NCBI RefSeq assembly: GCF_040183065.1
Contig: NC_091123.1
Span: 8,625,001 to 8,689,000, forward strand
Length of the DNA stretch: 64,000 bases
From: Periplaneta americana
Lineage: Eukaryota > Arthropoda > Insecta > Blattodea > Blattidae
Direction: 5' to 3'
How positions within the stretch are numbered: position 1 is the first letter of the stretch; the number at the start of each line of letters is the position of its first letter. A model generated the notes under the pieces. It was given only the letters and a program-made list of their open reading frames with translations, did not search any database and was not told the DNA's origin. Shown piece after piece: positions 47,050 to 59,204 of the stretch. Position numbers and translations under genes: made by a program.

Positions 47050-48605
47050 ATTTACAGAGGAGAAACAATAGGCCAACCCACACAAAACTAGTGCAGTATG
47101 TTACGAATACATTTCGAAAATGAATGTTGCTACAGCAACTGAAGTGAACAAAAAAAAAAAAAAAAAAAAGAAAGAAAACGTGTAGCGTGACATTGATGCC
47201 GATTTATTATTTTGTGAATAACAGAGAGAATGTGATGAAACTAAAAAATTTCAGAACCTTATTTCAAGCCCAAAGGGTGCTATAGAACTCATAAAGGCTG
47301 GAAGAAGCCGTGTTGCTTCAATTGACGTGAGGAAGTTAATAAGTGTTAATTCTAGGTTTGTCGCAGTTAATTTGCACAATACTGATTATCTCTCGCATGA
47401 AACTTCTCGCCTCTCATGAGAATTCGTGGAAGCACTAAAGAATTAGAGTCGCCGCTGTGGTTCTGGTTTCTTGTCCCGTTTCAGACTATTGCTTTCAACA
47501 ATGGCCACCGATTAATAGTTTCTAGATCGAGGTATCCCGTGCTGCTTGCGAGATTTCAACCTCCGTGCCAGCCCACTGCGGTTTTATGTAGGGCCATCGT
47601 ATCTTCTACTGGAGATGATAGTGAGAACTAAGAGCGAATAACTTTCACGTTCACATAACTTTAAAATTATTTACTTTTTTCCTGCTTATATTTGTAAGTA
47701 GACTGTGCATCCATTTAGAGCCAGACAATGAAGACAATAGTAAAAAGTGTGTAGCAAGAATGGAAGGGGAAACGGTACTAACAGGAAGATCTACCTAGTA
47801 ATTGTCGTGCTCATTACGAAGTGTATTGAGGATCGAATCCCTTTCTCATCCATGGAAAGTCACCAGTTGACATATAACTGTGTCCAAACGAGCTGCTACA
47901 TCTGAGAAGGATAGAATGCGACTGAATATGTTACCCATTTCCAGGTTTAGACTTTTTATATACAGGGTGTTGCAGAATTCAGTACACAGACTGGGAAGGA
48001 TAGTTGGGGAGGTAAAATCATACTTTTTTTTTTTGTCAAATAACATAAGATCGGTGACTCTTCATAATCCCGCTACGCGATACCAAGTTACCAGTGAAGT
48101 ACCTGAAAATAAGGAGTAATCATTTCGTTGGTAAGCTTGTGTGTTTTTCAGCACTTGGTCTCATCTTCCTACCAGCACGGCCTAACGGTGTTCATTTACC
48201 TGTACTATCTTAAGGAAACACTCCCTATCTGACTAGAAGATGTGCCTTTAACGGTGAGACGATGCATATATTACCAGGACGATGGATTTTTTTAGGTTGC
48301 AGTGCTAGGACTGTTAACAGCTCCCTCTAATTTAAATTCAATAAAATTCAATTCAGTGATGCAAGAAAATGAATTATAAACGGTGATATTGTTCGCAATA
48401 CAGGAACTGCGAAACGCGTAGGGCATACAGTGAGAAAGAATGTGTCACTTTCATAACTTCATAACACTTATTTTCTGTTTTGCTATTTTAATTACCGACA
48501 TGAATACTTATATTATTTTCATATTGGCATATTTTAATACGTTTCTTGTGAAGTTTTCATGATATTCTATTTCTAACGTGAAAGGTTTAAGCTCGAGGGT
48601 GTTTG
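47050..48605. other. Non-coding stretch
   Basis: Poly(A) tract at 47150-47169; a lone transposon-end motif TACAGGGTGTTGCAGAATTC at 47962. No gene recognised. Confidence 0.4.
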
Positions 48606-48608
48606 TTA

Positions 48609-49240
48609 TACAGAGTGGGACAAGTCACGTTACATATGGACAGTTACAATATATGTTCAATATGAGAACTATCTGCTTGAATGCATGCATCAATTCAATG
48701 TTGTGTAAACTTGCGTTAGTGTGATTTGTGACATGGTTTCTGAGATATTTCTTTGAGATGGTCCAGGCTGTTAATTTTCTCAGCGTACACGATGGCTTTT
48801 AAGTGTACCTACAATGAAAAATTCATAAGTGTTAGGTCTGGCGACCATGGTGACCATGCAATAGGACCTCGACGATCTATCCACCTACCTGGAAAATATT
48901 CGTCTAACCACGAACTTGGTGACCGTAATGGGGTAGGCCACCATCTTGTTGAAATATGTCGGGAAAACACACTCGTCAAGCATTCATTGAGCCTTTCTTC
49001 AGTGATATTACCTCCGAAGAAAAATGGGCCCAACGATTGTTGTTTCCCATATGTCATCAATCCATTCATTTGGGGTTGGTATCGCTCCAGTACCGTCAAT
49101 TTGCTTATTGACTTCGCTATTAATGTAAAAGTTGGCTTCATCGCTGAACAGAATGGAAGACGGAAACAGTGAGTCCTTGAGTAGACAGACTTCTACGTCA
49201 CTCTTTATTATGGTGACAATTTAAACAGGTTATGATATTG
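48609..49240 (-). pseudogene. Tc1/mariner-type transposase pseudogene
   Basis: On the minus strand, FSDEANFYINSEVNKQ appears at about 49150-49100, FQQDGGLPHYGHQVR at about 48950-48910 in another frame, and YFPGRWIDRRGPIAW with SPWSPDLT at about 48890-48830 in a third. These carry the three expected catalytic aspartates of an IS630/Tc1/mariner DDE/D transposase (FSDE, QQDG and SPDL). Frameshifts and stops separate them, so no active enzyme is possible. The outer end at 48610 reads TACAGAGTGGGACAAGTCAC, a plausible TIR; the partner end was not found. Confidence 0.8.
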
Positions 49241-49248
49241 CACGAGAC

Positions 49249-49509
49249 GCGTCCAGAAATTAAGTTTCCCTGGGATCAACAGAGAGGTGCAGACGGCTGT
49301 CACACACTGGTTCTACGACACAAGGTAGACTTCTACGACACAAGGATACAGAAGTTGATCGTACGGTATGACAAATGTCTCGATTCCAGTGGGGAATATG
49401 TTGAAAAATAGCTCAACAATTTTATTCATTTATCTGTTCAAATAAACCTTTCCATGAAATTGTTATTTCTTTCTGTAAACGGCCCCAGAGAAACTTACTT
49501 TCTGGACGG
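49249..49509 (+). mobile_element. Internally deleted mariner-like element
   Basis: The left end GCGTCCAGAAATTAAGTTTC and the right end, read inward, CCGTCCAGAAAGTAAGTTTC are TIRs. The short interior still encodes degraded transposase C-terminus on the plus strand (VQTAVTHWFYDT, then RYDKCLDSSGEYVEK-stop in another frame). It lies next to the minus-strand transposase wreck but is a different family. Confidence 0.75.
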
Positions 49510-50249
49510 CTGTCGTATATTGATAATGGTAGGAAGAGTGTGGCGTAAAATTAATATATCTTTTCCGCTTTGTGTAGAACGAATTTCACGGAATGTGCTG
49601 AAATCGAATCGTGGCTTTCATTCGGGACAGGTTGCAGGCAGGTTGTCTCGGATAATTAGGTTCCTCTATCCGTCTGTCCATTTCTCATTATTGCTTCATT
49701 ATCACTGTAGTTAAGCTTGGGGTTTTTAAAGAGGACGCTGGATAATTCTGTTAAATGCTGCAATAGTTTTCCGTTTGCGCGCGTGCCCGATCCCAGGACT
49801 GTCACCTGCGCCTCAGCATCCGGTGACAGTCTTGGCAGAACAATGGCAGGATAGGAAGCGACTGCCGGAAAGCCGGAATTCTGACACGCGGCAACTTCCT
49901 CCACATAATAATGAAGTCTTCACGGATTTTAGAATTAAATCCAATGCCAACGGCTAATGATGTGAGACTGAACATTTTCCTGTATTTTTCTGATAGCTTT
50001 CCAACTCTTCAAACCGCCATTAATAGCGGGGTTTTCACGTGTAAGAAAACCTCGTCCATTGTAGTTGATTTATAATGCAAAATTATTTTCCATTCTTCAG
50101 AAGAAATAACACAGCAAGAATGGATCATGTAGCTCTTTATTCACTCGACCATCATTCAATAGCTCTTTTATCTTCTTGTGGAATGATAAACCTTATCTTC
50201 GTATTGGAGAGATGTTCCGACAACTGGCGTGCTTTTTCATGTCAGGTCT
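49510..50249. other. Non-coding stretch
   Basis: A CpG-rich patch at 49770-49900; no gene recognised. Confidence 0.4.
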
Positions 50250-50260
50250 AAGTGTCTGTA

Positions 50261-50538
50261 AAAGGTAAGGTAGCCTCTTCATATGCCATGAATGCACTTG
50301 CGAGACATGGAGATAGACACTCATGCTTTCTTGATCTCAGCACTAGAGTGAGGTGATTTGGTCGGCATCACTTTGACTGCCTTTTACCCGCTGGAAAGAT
50401 CCGGAACTCAGTTTGATAGGAGGCTGAGTGAACATCGGAGCCGTTCTGGAAGTTTGGCAACGAGGAAATCCCGTCACCACCCGGGATCCAACACCGGACC
50501 TTCCAATCCGTAGCCAGCTACTCTCCCAAGCCGCCCCC
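50261..50538 (-). mobile_element. tRNA-derived SINE, family E, with target duplication
   Basis: Minus-strand relative of 50829-51115 (shared GATAGGAGGCTGAGTGAAC and GGAAGTTTGGCAACGAG on plus). The 11-base repeat AAGTGTCTGTA flanks it at 50250-50260 and 50539-50549. Confidence 0.88.
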
Positions 50539-50828
50539 AAGTGTCTGTAGTTTGTAATAAAAACGAAATTGTTTAAATCTAGGGGAAATTTAATATAATA
50601 TTACCGGAGCTAAAGTCATTCAACTGTATGTCGTGATGATGGTGATGGTTGTGGTTTAGTAGTAATAATGTAAAAATTAGATGTCACGAAGAAGATGCGT
50701 ATTTTCTGGTGCATTTTTACTTGTTTTACAACAATCGTCTTTGTAGTGTTACATGCCGACTGTCTGCCTGTGTACAGACATTTCTCCTGAGTATTTGTGG
50801 GATTTTGTTCACATTTAGTGTTTACAAG

Positions 50829-51115
50829 ATGGCGGCCGGGTAGTTTGGTTGGTAGAGCAGCTGGATTCGGACTGGAAGGTCCGGGGTTCGATTCCGAGTG
50901 GTGACGAGATTTTTTTCTCGTTGCCAAACTTTCAGAACGGCCCCGAGGTTCACTCAGCCTCCTATAAAATTGAGTACCGGGTCTTTCCCGGGGGTAAAAG
51001 GCGGTCAGAGCGTGGTGCCGACCACACCACCTCATTCTAGTGTCGAGGTCACGGAAAGCATGGGGCTCTACCTCCATGACCCCCAAGTGTCTTCATGGCA
51101 TATCTTTACCTTTTT
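50829..51115 (+). mobile_element. tRNA-derived SINE, family E, with target duplication
   Basis: Head TAGTTTGGTTGGTAGAGCAG and CCGGGGTTCGATTCCGAG, body CACTCAGCCTCCTATAAAAT. Flanked by TAGTGTTTACAAG (50816-50828) and TAATGTTTACAAG (51116-51128). Confidence 0.92.
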
Positions 51116-51129
51116 TAATGTTTACAAGT

Positions 51130-52040
51130 AAAGTTACCCGTGTAATTATGCGTGCGAGTAGAGAGAGAGAGAGAGATTTTTCTCGCGAATTTTCTGAAGG
51201 GAATTCTTATGAGCTCATGTCGAAACGTCCTCTTCAACTGCAAGTAGCCTACAGATGTCCACAGGAGGTTGTACAGTAGATATAAAAAATTAGTCGCCCT
51301 AATGTATAGAGACCTGAAGAATTCAGAAGTGGAAAAATAAGTGCAAGGTGCCATTAAAAAAAATATATACTCATTTACATGGTTCCAAACATATTCCTTG
51401 ACACACTTTATAAATGAGAAACATATTTCAACAAGTATTTCAGATATTCCTTTTTTCATCCCCTAAATGTAGAGTTTCTTCATAAAATTAAAAAATGTAA
51501 AGCTGCAAGCATTATGCTATAATTTTTTACTCTCCTTGTATATTCGTGATTTCTGCTCTTTGGGCGTTACAATTCGATATGCGCTTCATTAGAATGTCAC
51601 GTTACCGTTGGCGACTACCCCTTGAAAATGGGTATAAAAATAGAAGCAGTCTCCAAACTGGAGAAGTGTGTTTGCCCCAATCCCTCGTCTTTGTTTACAA
51701 GTGAGATGTTGCGTCGCGGCGTTATCAGAGTATGGCGTTATCTCCGGAGCCTTGACCTCATGACTGCAGCTGACGGGTTGCCCACTGACCGGGGATGTCT
51801 GACACGTCATGACTCATGCATACGTCAGCTGATCGCTCTTCTCCAGGTTTCGTTTCCCGTTCGAATCTGTGATATTTTTATGAATGAAAGTGGTGTGAGC
51901 CAGGTTTCTGCAGTATATGTTCTTACGATTCCAATAATATTAGAAGTATGAATGTCTGAAATTAATGGAATATTTAAGAAATCGTATCTTTTAATTGTAT
52001 ATAAGATTCAGTGTAGGTCATTTTGTAAATAATTCTACTT
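51130..52040. other. Non-coding stretch with a CRE/AP-1-like cluster
   Basis: An (AG)n scrap at 51160-51175. The segment 51700-51850 is GC-richer and contains ATGACTCAT (51809-51817) between two ACGTCA words. No gene recognised. Confidence 0.4.
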
Positions 52041-52044
52041 CACC

Positions 52045-52262
52045 TCTGCGTCCACCTCGGTAGCTGTCCGTTGGATCCTTGGCTTGCTGCTTCAATCCCT
52101 GCCGAGAGCGATGGATTATAAGGGCGGCAGAAGTCGTAAATTTACGTCACGCGAAAGAAACCTGCCCCTGTTAGAGGGCTCGAGGCAAAATTTGTCGGTC
52201 GTTTCTCGTTCACATTGAATTTCGACGCTTACTAACCGCTATAGTTGAAAGCATCGATAAAT
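52045..52262 (+). mobile_element. SINE-like element, family G
   Basis: CACCTCGGTAGCTGTCCGTT head, CTGCCGAGAGCGATGGATTA, GGGCTCGAGGCAAAATTTGT, and tail AAAGCATCGATAAATAGAA. Relative of 11768-11960. Confidence 0.55.
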
Positions 52263-52351
52263 AGAATATGTCCATAAAATCATGGTCGCACTGTAATTGA
52301 AGGGTGTAGTCTCAAAACGCGTTCAGTTCATTTTTTATGAAAGGACTGGGC

Positions 52352-53051
52352 TAGAGATGAACAAAACTAACTGCCGCTTTCGCTCGCTGTGTTCGTTGCA
52401 TTTGTCTTTCGAGTCGCTCATCATTCTCGAAATAGCATTTGGTCGGCGTGGAAAGATTTCGTAACATTGAATAACATACATCATTGAAATAAATAACATT
52501 ATAAATGTTTAAATGAGGCAGAAAGACAAAACTGAACAGTATCTTAGTTATCAAAATGATCTGGTTCTATTATATGATACTTTCTATGGTTATATAAATA
52601 GAAAAAAAAAACAGTTCTCAAATAAATTTTCAGTTCTAAGAAACATAAAACATAACGTTAATATCTTTTTACTTGAGATTGCATACTTGATCTCAAACAT
52701 ATGAAAAGAAAATTCCTAGACTTTTAATAAGGGCCTAGTAATTAAAAAAAGATTGGGGAGCGGATTATTATACACTGAAAGGTAGAGATGATGTTTCAAA
52801 TAGGCTACTTGGTTGTTTATACATATATAACAGTTGCCAAAGTAGATGAAAGTTCAGTTAGGTATAAAAAAAAAACTGTGGCGATTCAAGACTGCTTGAC
52901 CTTCGGGACTTCGAGAGTGATCAATTTCGACGTCTCCTAACACTCTCAATCAGTCTTTATGTCAAAGACGCGACGTATAAAACATTGTCGCGCGGGTTTT
53001 CGGCTTTGCGGGCGCTGTTAGTCTTGCTTTCTCGATCGTTGTTCATCTCTA
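52352..53051. mobile_element. Non-autonomous hAT transposon with 8-bp target duplication
   Basis: The TIRs are TAGAGATGAACAA at the left and TTGTTCATCTCTA at the right, exactly complementary. GACTGGGC is repeated at 52344-52351 and 53052-53059. Subterminal CTTTCGCTCGCTGTG- and GCTTTCTCGATCG-like sequences are GC-richer than the AT-rich core. No transposase frame. Confidence 0.93.
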
Positions 53052-53064
53052 GACTGGGCTAGTT

Positions 53065-54395
53065 TTTGTGTCCACCGGTCTAGAGACTGAACGAGTTTTC
53101 AAATGACATGCACAATAACACAAACTTTTAGACAAAGATTGGTGTTGTTTTGGAAGAAAACATAGCAACTTATAATATAGTGGTGTTGGGCTCAAACATA
53201 ACCATTCTTCAATTTCGCAGTTAGGTCTACTTTGAAAAAAATCGCGATAAAAATATTAACATTTCGCGTGTCATCGCGAATTTATCGCAAAAAGCTTCAT
53301 TATGTAAGAACGGAAAGAATATTTTATCTTTTCTTTTAGCCTATTTGGGTTTTTATGACGATGAAATAACCTTCATTTGATGCTCTTCTTTTTGGAGACA
53401 TTCTTTTCTAATTTAGTCTCAAACGTTCTTCATTTCTTAAACAATGTTTGGTTACAGTATGACGTTTCTTCCAGACTGTCCTCACATTACAAAATTTGTA
53501 TACAAGTAGTGTTATTAACCTTTCAGAACGTTTAGCAGAAGATATGGGTTGTTAAATAATTTCATTAGACAATAAAATGCATGTTTTCAATTAAAGTTTT
53601 CACCTGCAAAGAAAAAATGGACCCTTTTCTCAAAGCAAAAAAGAAAAGATAGTTGATTATCGGGGTAATTTCACAGTTTCTTTTCAAAAAGTATTATTCC
53701 GCTGTGAAATATATTTTTCGTGAAAATTCGCGGCAAAAATATTGGCACATTCGCTGTTATTACATATTTACAAACAAAATCACTTTCCTCCTTAATGCAT
53801 GATTTATTGCATTTATCGTTAATGCGAAAATCTGTGGCTTTAAGCTTTAGCCAGTTCGCCCAGTACTGATTAATGTAAACTGTTATTTGTGCTGAAGTCT
53901 GTTAAAATCTCACTCCACGTTGAATGCTTTGAAAGTCTCAAATCATACGCAGTAGAGTACTTGTCCTCAACGTGTTGACACTAGCTGTATATCTTGCAAA
54001 TTAATAGTTTGTGAGCTGTACAGGTAAATAATTGGGAAAACAGTAGTTGAGCGCTGGGATCTGCGTGATCCAAAGCTGTGATGAGGAAAACAGTACCACC
54101 GTACTGTGTGCGGGACTTCTCAAGACAAGCTGACTGAAAAATAGAATAAATAAACCAGACAATGTAATATGAGTAATGTGAGACGGTAACGCAAAAACTG
54201 CTGAAATATCTGAGTCTGTAAATAGAAGTACAACGCATGCAGAAAGCACAGATTGCCATTGATGCTGTAAAATATGTTGCACTGAAGAACTTGCTATCAT
54301 CCCTGAAGCGCCAGGCTTGAGTACGTTACAGACAATTATTTTAGGTACTGCTCATATCATTCGCAAGTCGCTTGGCTAGCACTATAATGTCCATG
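53065..54395. other. Non-coding stretch
   Basis: AT-rich; no gene or element recognised. Confidence 0.45.
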
Positions 54396-54400
54396 AATGT

Positions 54401-54460
54401 AACCATAAGAATGTGGATCATTGTCGCTCACTTATTTTCAGTGAGCATAGAGCTGTGTGA

Positions 54461-54517
<57 letters not shown>

Positions 54518-54919
54518 ACTGACTCTGATTGAGGTCCTGGCTGTTAAGTTCATCTACTGTACATATTATCAGGCAGTACATCTCACTTGACGATATGTCA
54601 GGGGAAGGAACAATTATTGTATGCATCTGAAGTGTTATTAGTGTGATATGTAACTAGTCAGCGATGTATGCAATGGAGGGAGAAAAGAAGTAACCACATT
54701 ACTCCAATAACTCCTGGCTTAGTTGTCTCATGAGTGACGCCTTATTGTTGTCACTTTCGAGGTTCAAACCTGTCTTCGGAAAATATATTACAGTAATCAG
54801 ACTTTAGATGTATACAAACAATTTATTATTGTTCTTTCTCTGACACTTACCGTCAAGTGAGATGTATTGGCCTGATAATATAGATGTACACATCAACCAG
54901 AAACCTCAATCAGAGGCAG

Positions 54920-54964
<45 letters not shown>

Positions 54965-55043
54965 GTTATTATTATTATTATTATTATTACTACACAGCTT
55001 TATACCGTGAAAATAAGTGAGCGACAATGATCCATTTACAGTT
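54401..55043. repeat. Large inverted repeat with TTA microsatellites in the arms
   Basis: The arms 54401-54605 and 54845-55043 are complementary: TGGATCATTGTCGCTCACTT, AGCTGTGTG, a long (TTA)n tract, CTCTGATTGAGGT and ACATCTCACTTGACG all recur in mirror order. The ~240-bp centre carries the LINE-tail-like block also found at 2045-2185. Confidence 0.85.
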
Positions 55044-55068
55044 ATAGAGATGTTATTAATCTTGGTTA

Positions 55069-55637
55069 TACAGGGTCATTCAAGAGGAACAGTAAATATT
55101 TTATTTTATTTAAGTAAGTTATTTTACGACGCTGTATCAACATCTTAGGTTATTTAGCGTCTGAATGAGGTGAAGATGGTAATGCCGGTGAAATGAGTCC
55201 GGGGTCCAGCACCGAAAGTTGCCCAGCATTTGCTCAAATTGGGTTGAGGAAAAACCCCGGAAAAAAACTTCAGCCAGGTAACTTGCCTCGACCGGGATTC
55301 GAACCCGGGCCACCGGCCACCTGGTTTCGCGGCCAGTCGCGCTAACCGTTACTCCGCATGTGTGGACGTAAATATTTTACGGGATGGTAGCATGGACTAA
55401 GTATTTGAGTGAAACGTGAGATACAGCTGTTTGTATGTTACGCATAACAAGCATTATAGAAGTGGCAAGAAGGTTATGTATTATTGAATGTTCTTAAGGA
55501 CACAGCTGCTTAACCTTTCTGTAAAACGAGCTTTCAATATTGTTAAAAATTGGACATATACTTGTATGAATTTCTTACTCGGAGTAGTCCATACTACCAT
55601 CCGCTAAAATATTTACTATTCTTCTTGAATCACTGTA
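55069..55637. mobile_element. TIR element with a SINE nested inside
   Basis: The left end TACAGGGTCATTCAAGAGGA is mirrored at the right, which reads inward TACAGTGATTCAAGAAGAAT; both continue with AGTAAATATTTTA. The ends sit as TA|TACAG...CTGTA|TA, compatible with a TA target duplication. Without the SINE it is about 290 bp. Confidence 0.82.
55104..55367 (-). mobile_element. tRNA-derived SINE, family A, with target duplication
   Basis: Minus-strand copy with GGATTCGAACCCGGGCCACC on plus. GTAAATATTTTA is repeated exactly at 55092-55103 and 55368-55379. It is inserted in the left TIR of the 55069-55637 element, so it is the younger of the two. Confidence 0.93.
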
Positions 55638-55639
55638 TA

Positions 55640-56600
55640 TTGTATACCTCTGAGGTTGCATGGAATCTGTCGAAACTAGCAAGACTTTGAAAGCTTTGAG
55701 AAATACAAATACAAATAACGGTATTGTAGGTATATTTGACAATTCTCGCATTCTTCGGAAAGTGATTGTGGAAGAGTATCCACACTACGAATCTTCTCCT
55801 CGGGAAGTGACATTAACAGGAAAGGATCTTCGATACAAAACCGAGAAATTATGCGTATGGAGAGTAGGAAAGATGATACAGTGATGCTGCTGCTACTGAT
55901 GCAATAATAATAAACCACACTTCAGCCGTTTTATGCGACTTAAACTTCATAACACGAAAAGAAAAGACGTACTTCCGTCAGAATCGCCATGTGGATATAC
56001 TCCAGAACCATAATTTTTAGTCTGTACACAAATCAAAACGTTCGTCGTGTTTCACATAAATCTTACTGAAGATGAGGGCGTCGTTTAGGACTGCAAAGGG
56101 CGAAACAGACTTCTTTATCGCTGGAAACGAAATGAGAGAGGAAGCTGCGTGTGTTCTGGATGGCTGCGGCATAAACTCATAAATAACGTCGCGATGTGTT
56201 GACCCAGAATCAGACAAGCGAGTCCTCGGAAAATGTGTAATCGTAGGACTACAGAGCGTTCGTTGATCCGGGCCTTTGGTTCGAAACCGTCTGCTTCGTC
56301 GAATAATAAACATTAGCCTGTTAAATGCTTCTATTCCTAATTCATAGCTTCCACTGAAGTAACTATACGTTACAGTAAATTTAAATATTTTCTTCTACTT
56401 CCACCTTACCTATTCTTTCTGTTCTTCCTCATCTATTTCTCCTGTCTGTGCTGCCTTTCTATACTAACGCCTAAGGTTGACCCTAATGTACACAAAAGCA
56501 TGTGTTGCAGCTCGCTTGTCACTGTCAGCTCTGTAGCATTGCACTTTCAAATATAATCTTGGAATGGAACGAAGTTTTTAATTGACGCATTAGTTTTTAT
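55640..56600. other. Non-coding stretch
   Basis: A 98-codon minus-strand frame at 56017-56313 was considered but has no recognised domain. No other feature. Confidence 0.35.
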
Positions 56601-56607
56601 TTGCGTA

Positions 56608-56853
56608 TCATTGTTCCTGCAATAACTCCTATGTGACACATTTATCGCTTTTCAGATTTTTGCTCTCTTAAATAACTTAAATAGTGATACAGCAAATAAT
56701 AAAGTCTCCTATATGTAATTATATTTCTTTCTTTCAAAAATGTAAGAATTCACAGTCTCCTATGTACCACTGCCATAGATTTAATAAATGTGTTTTTCTT
56801 CCTACTGAAAAAATTTTATATTTTGCACATAGGAGTTATTGCAGGAACAACGA
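56608..56853. mobile_element. Short TIR element, 27-bp ends
   Basis: The left end has TGTTCCTGCAATAACTCCTA and the right end its complement TAGGAGTTATTGCAGGAACA, essentially perfect over about 27 bases. AT-rich core, no coding frame. Confidence 0.75.
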
Positions 56854-57339
56854 CGGTATGTATGATATACTCGCATATTTACGTCTCAGCACTTCTCTAC
56901 ATGTAATGGTTAGGGTCAGGAAGTTCATGCATTTGCATATATTTTTCCATTTGCACTAATTAATTGTTGATTAATTATCTTCACGAATCCTCAGCATTTA
57001 AGCTTATCAAACCAAATTTTATTTTGCATATATTTGCATATTTTGACTTTTTTAATAAATGCATAATATTTCATCATATTTATATAATTGTGGCATATTT
57101 TCTCGTTTAAGCTCATTAAAGCTGATTTATATTGCAATAAAATGCATAGTTTGTATTTTTAAAATAAAAACATTATATTTGCATATTTAGTTATTTAGAT
57201 CTTTAACACCTGATATTCCACTTTCCTCCAACCAGCATTAACACCATGGGGGACACGGCTTCAATCGGTTCTTTACTATGCACAAAACCTATACGCAATC
57301 AATGAGGTGATATCTCCTTGGACCCCAGCTAGTCATGCT

Positions 57340-57760
57340 GTCTCTATTGAGACTGCTCAGAGCATACTGTCTAACAATGGACTGGAATCAGTAACGTCCT
57401 TGAAAAGAGTTGACATATTTTAAATGTGGCGTTGCAAGTGTTTGAAGAAACAATATCTAGCCTAAATTTCGTCCCTGGTAGTGTAAGGGAAAAACTTAAG
57501 GATAAAACAGGTTACACGGTATCAAAAGAATTCTGGATACGAACAAATGTGCAAAATTAGAGACGTTTTATACGGAAAATCTTTCATTAATCCAAGTGAT
57601 TTAAATTTCACTGTGGAACAGTTAGCAGCATTTAAGTATGCCCCAGTAATGTCTTGCGACGTTAAGAGAAGCTTTTCAAGATTCAAATCCTCAGAGACAA
57701 TAGACACATCCCTACCTATGCCTTACCGTGTAAATTTAATATTTCATCTAGCTTGACCTA
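57340..57760 (+). pseudogene. hAT-type transposase C-terminal remnant
   Basis: VFEETISSLNFVPGSV in one frame and LNFTVEQLAAFKYAP, VMSCDVKRSFSRFKS in another (57547-57756) resemble the C-terminal part of CGGBP1-like/hAT-derived proteins, where a FKYAP..S.DVERSFS motif is common. A frame change near 57550 and lack of an upstream domain indicate decay. Family call is from memory of the motif. Confidence 0.55.
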
Positions 57761-57769
57761 TAATATATT

Positions 57770-59190
57770 TACATTTATTATTATTATTATTATTATTAAT
57801 TGGTGGCAATCAAGAAATACAGAATTTTATTAGTGGATATTTATTGGGATATTTTAAGGTTTTTAAAGGGATATTTTCATGCATATTTAGTAGGTTTTTA
57901 GGACATGAACTTGCTGGCCCTAATAATAGTGTACCTCACATTTCTCGTATCCGGTGCCACCATTAACACATTCCTTGTAGTACTGTACACGTCTACACAA
58001 ATACTCCAATTTACACTATGTACCTTCTTATTACTCAGTCTAGCCTCCCATTCAATACTTACCCTACATTTCATTTTCTGTTCACTATTTGTTCACTAAT
58101 CCTAATATTAGTCCTTTCTCCTCTCTAATATTATATACTTTCAACGTTTTTTTCTGACTAATATTCATTAACATCTCAAATTTCACTTTTTCCTCTACAT
58201 CATCATAATTTATTATTTACCCTGTTTTTTACACTGACTTTTTCTCCTATCTTTCTCTTATATTCATTTACTGTTCTAATGTTAGTACTACTTTCTTGCT
58301 GTCACTTATTCACTTCTCTTAACACTTTTTCTCTGTTATTATTCACTCTTCCTATTTGCACTTACTTTCACGTTGTCACTATACTCCACTTACCTCAATT
58401 CCTTCCTCACTCACTGTAACTACTTTTACTCTTTCTCGTCTCATTTGATTATTCTTTTCTTCTGTCCCGTATATTTCTCAAACGCATCCCAACTTATTTG
58501 CGTATAAGTAATTTACAATGGTTGAATAGAAATTATTATTATAAAACCTCTAAATTGTTGCAGACATACAGTAGTTGCTTTATTTATGATTATTGGCGGA
58601 TGTCACCTCAGAGGAAAGTATTGCAGAACACAATACACATTTGTACTGAGAACAATTTCAGTCTTCGACGACAATTTTTTCAGTTCGGAGACATAATATA
58701 GAAGGTATGCATATATTGATATTATGTTTATAGACCTATAGTAATTTAATACTAATGTTAGTAACATATGAAAAACACGAACATAGAGATTATTTCCTCA
58801 AAATTTAATATTCGAATTTGCTGTAATACGTAACTATGCTTATATTAACATGTATTTGGATTTAAGAGTGTGTTGAATTCATTTTTAATTTACGTTTATT
58901 CTAACAAACAGGTTCTAACATCGTATTTCGAACACAAGTCTGAAAGAAATTTTCTGCCTAAGCCTCTGACATGTCATATTTTCTCCACCATTTTAATGTA
59001 AAGTTGCCGGATTTTTTCTCCGCAATTACCAGAGAGAGATATCGATACAAAATACTCGTTCTACTTTACTACTTAAACTGTGGTATTTTTCAGAAGAGTG
59101 AATTTTCAAGCAAGTCTCCTCTTGACACCAATTTTGCGGCAAATTCCTCACAGGTCAAGATAGCAAACTGGCTCGAATTTTTTTTTCTTT
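57770..59190. other. AT-rich stretch with pyrimidine-biased segment
   Basis: 57960-58480 is strikingly C+T-rich on the plus strand, with ACTTA/CTTTCT/TTCACT words; a (TTA)n scrap lies at 57777-57797. No gene recognised. Confidence 0.45.
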
Positions 59191-59204
59191 TTAACTAATG
59201 GCGA

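Noticed and set aside
48753..49172. 139-codon plus-strand frame
   Set aside because: Shadow of the minus-strand transposase pseudogene, whose three motif blocks are recognisable.
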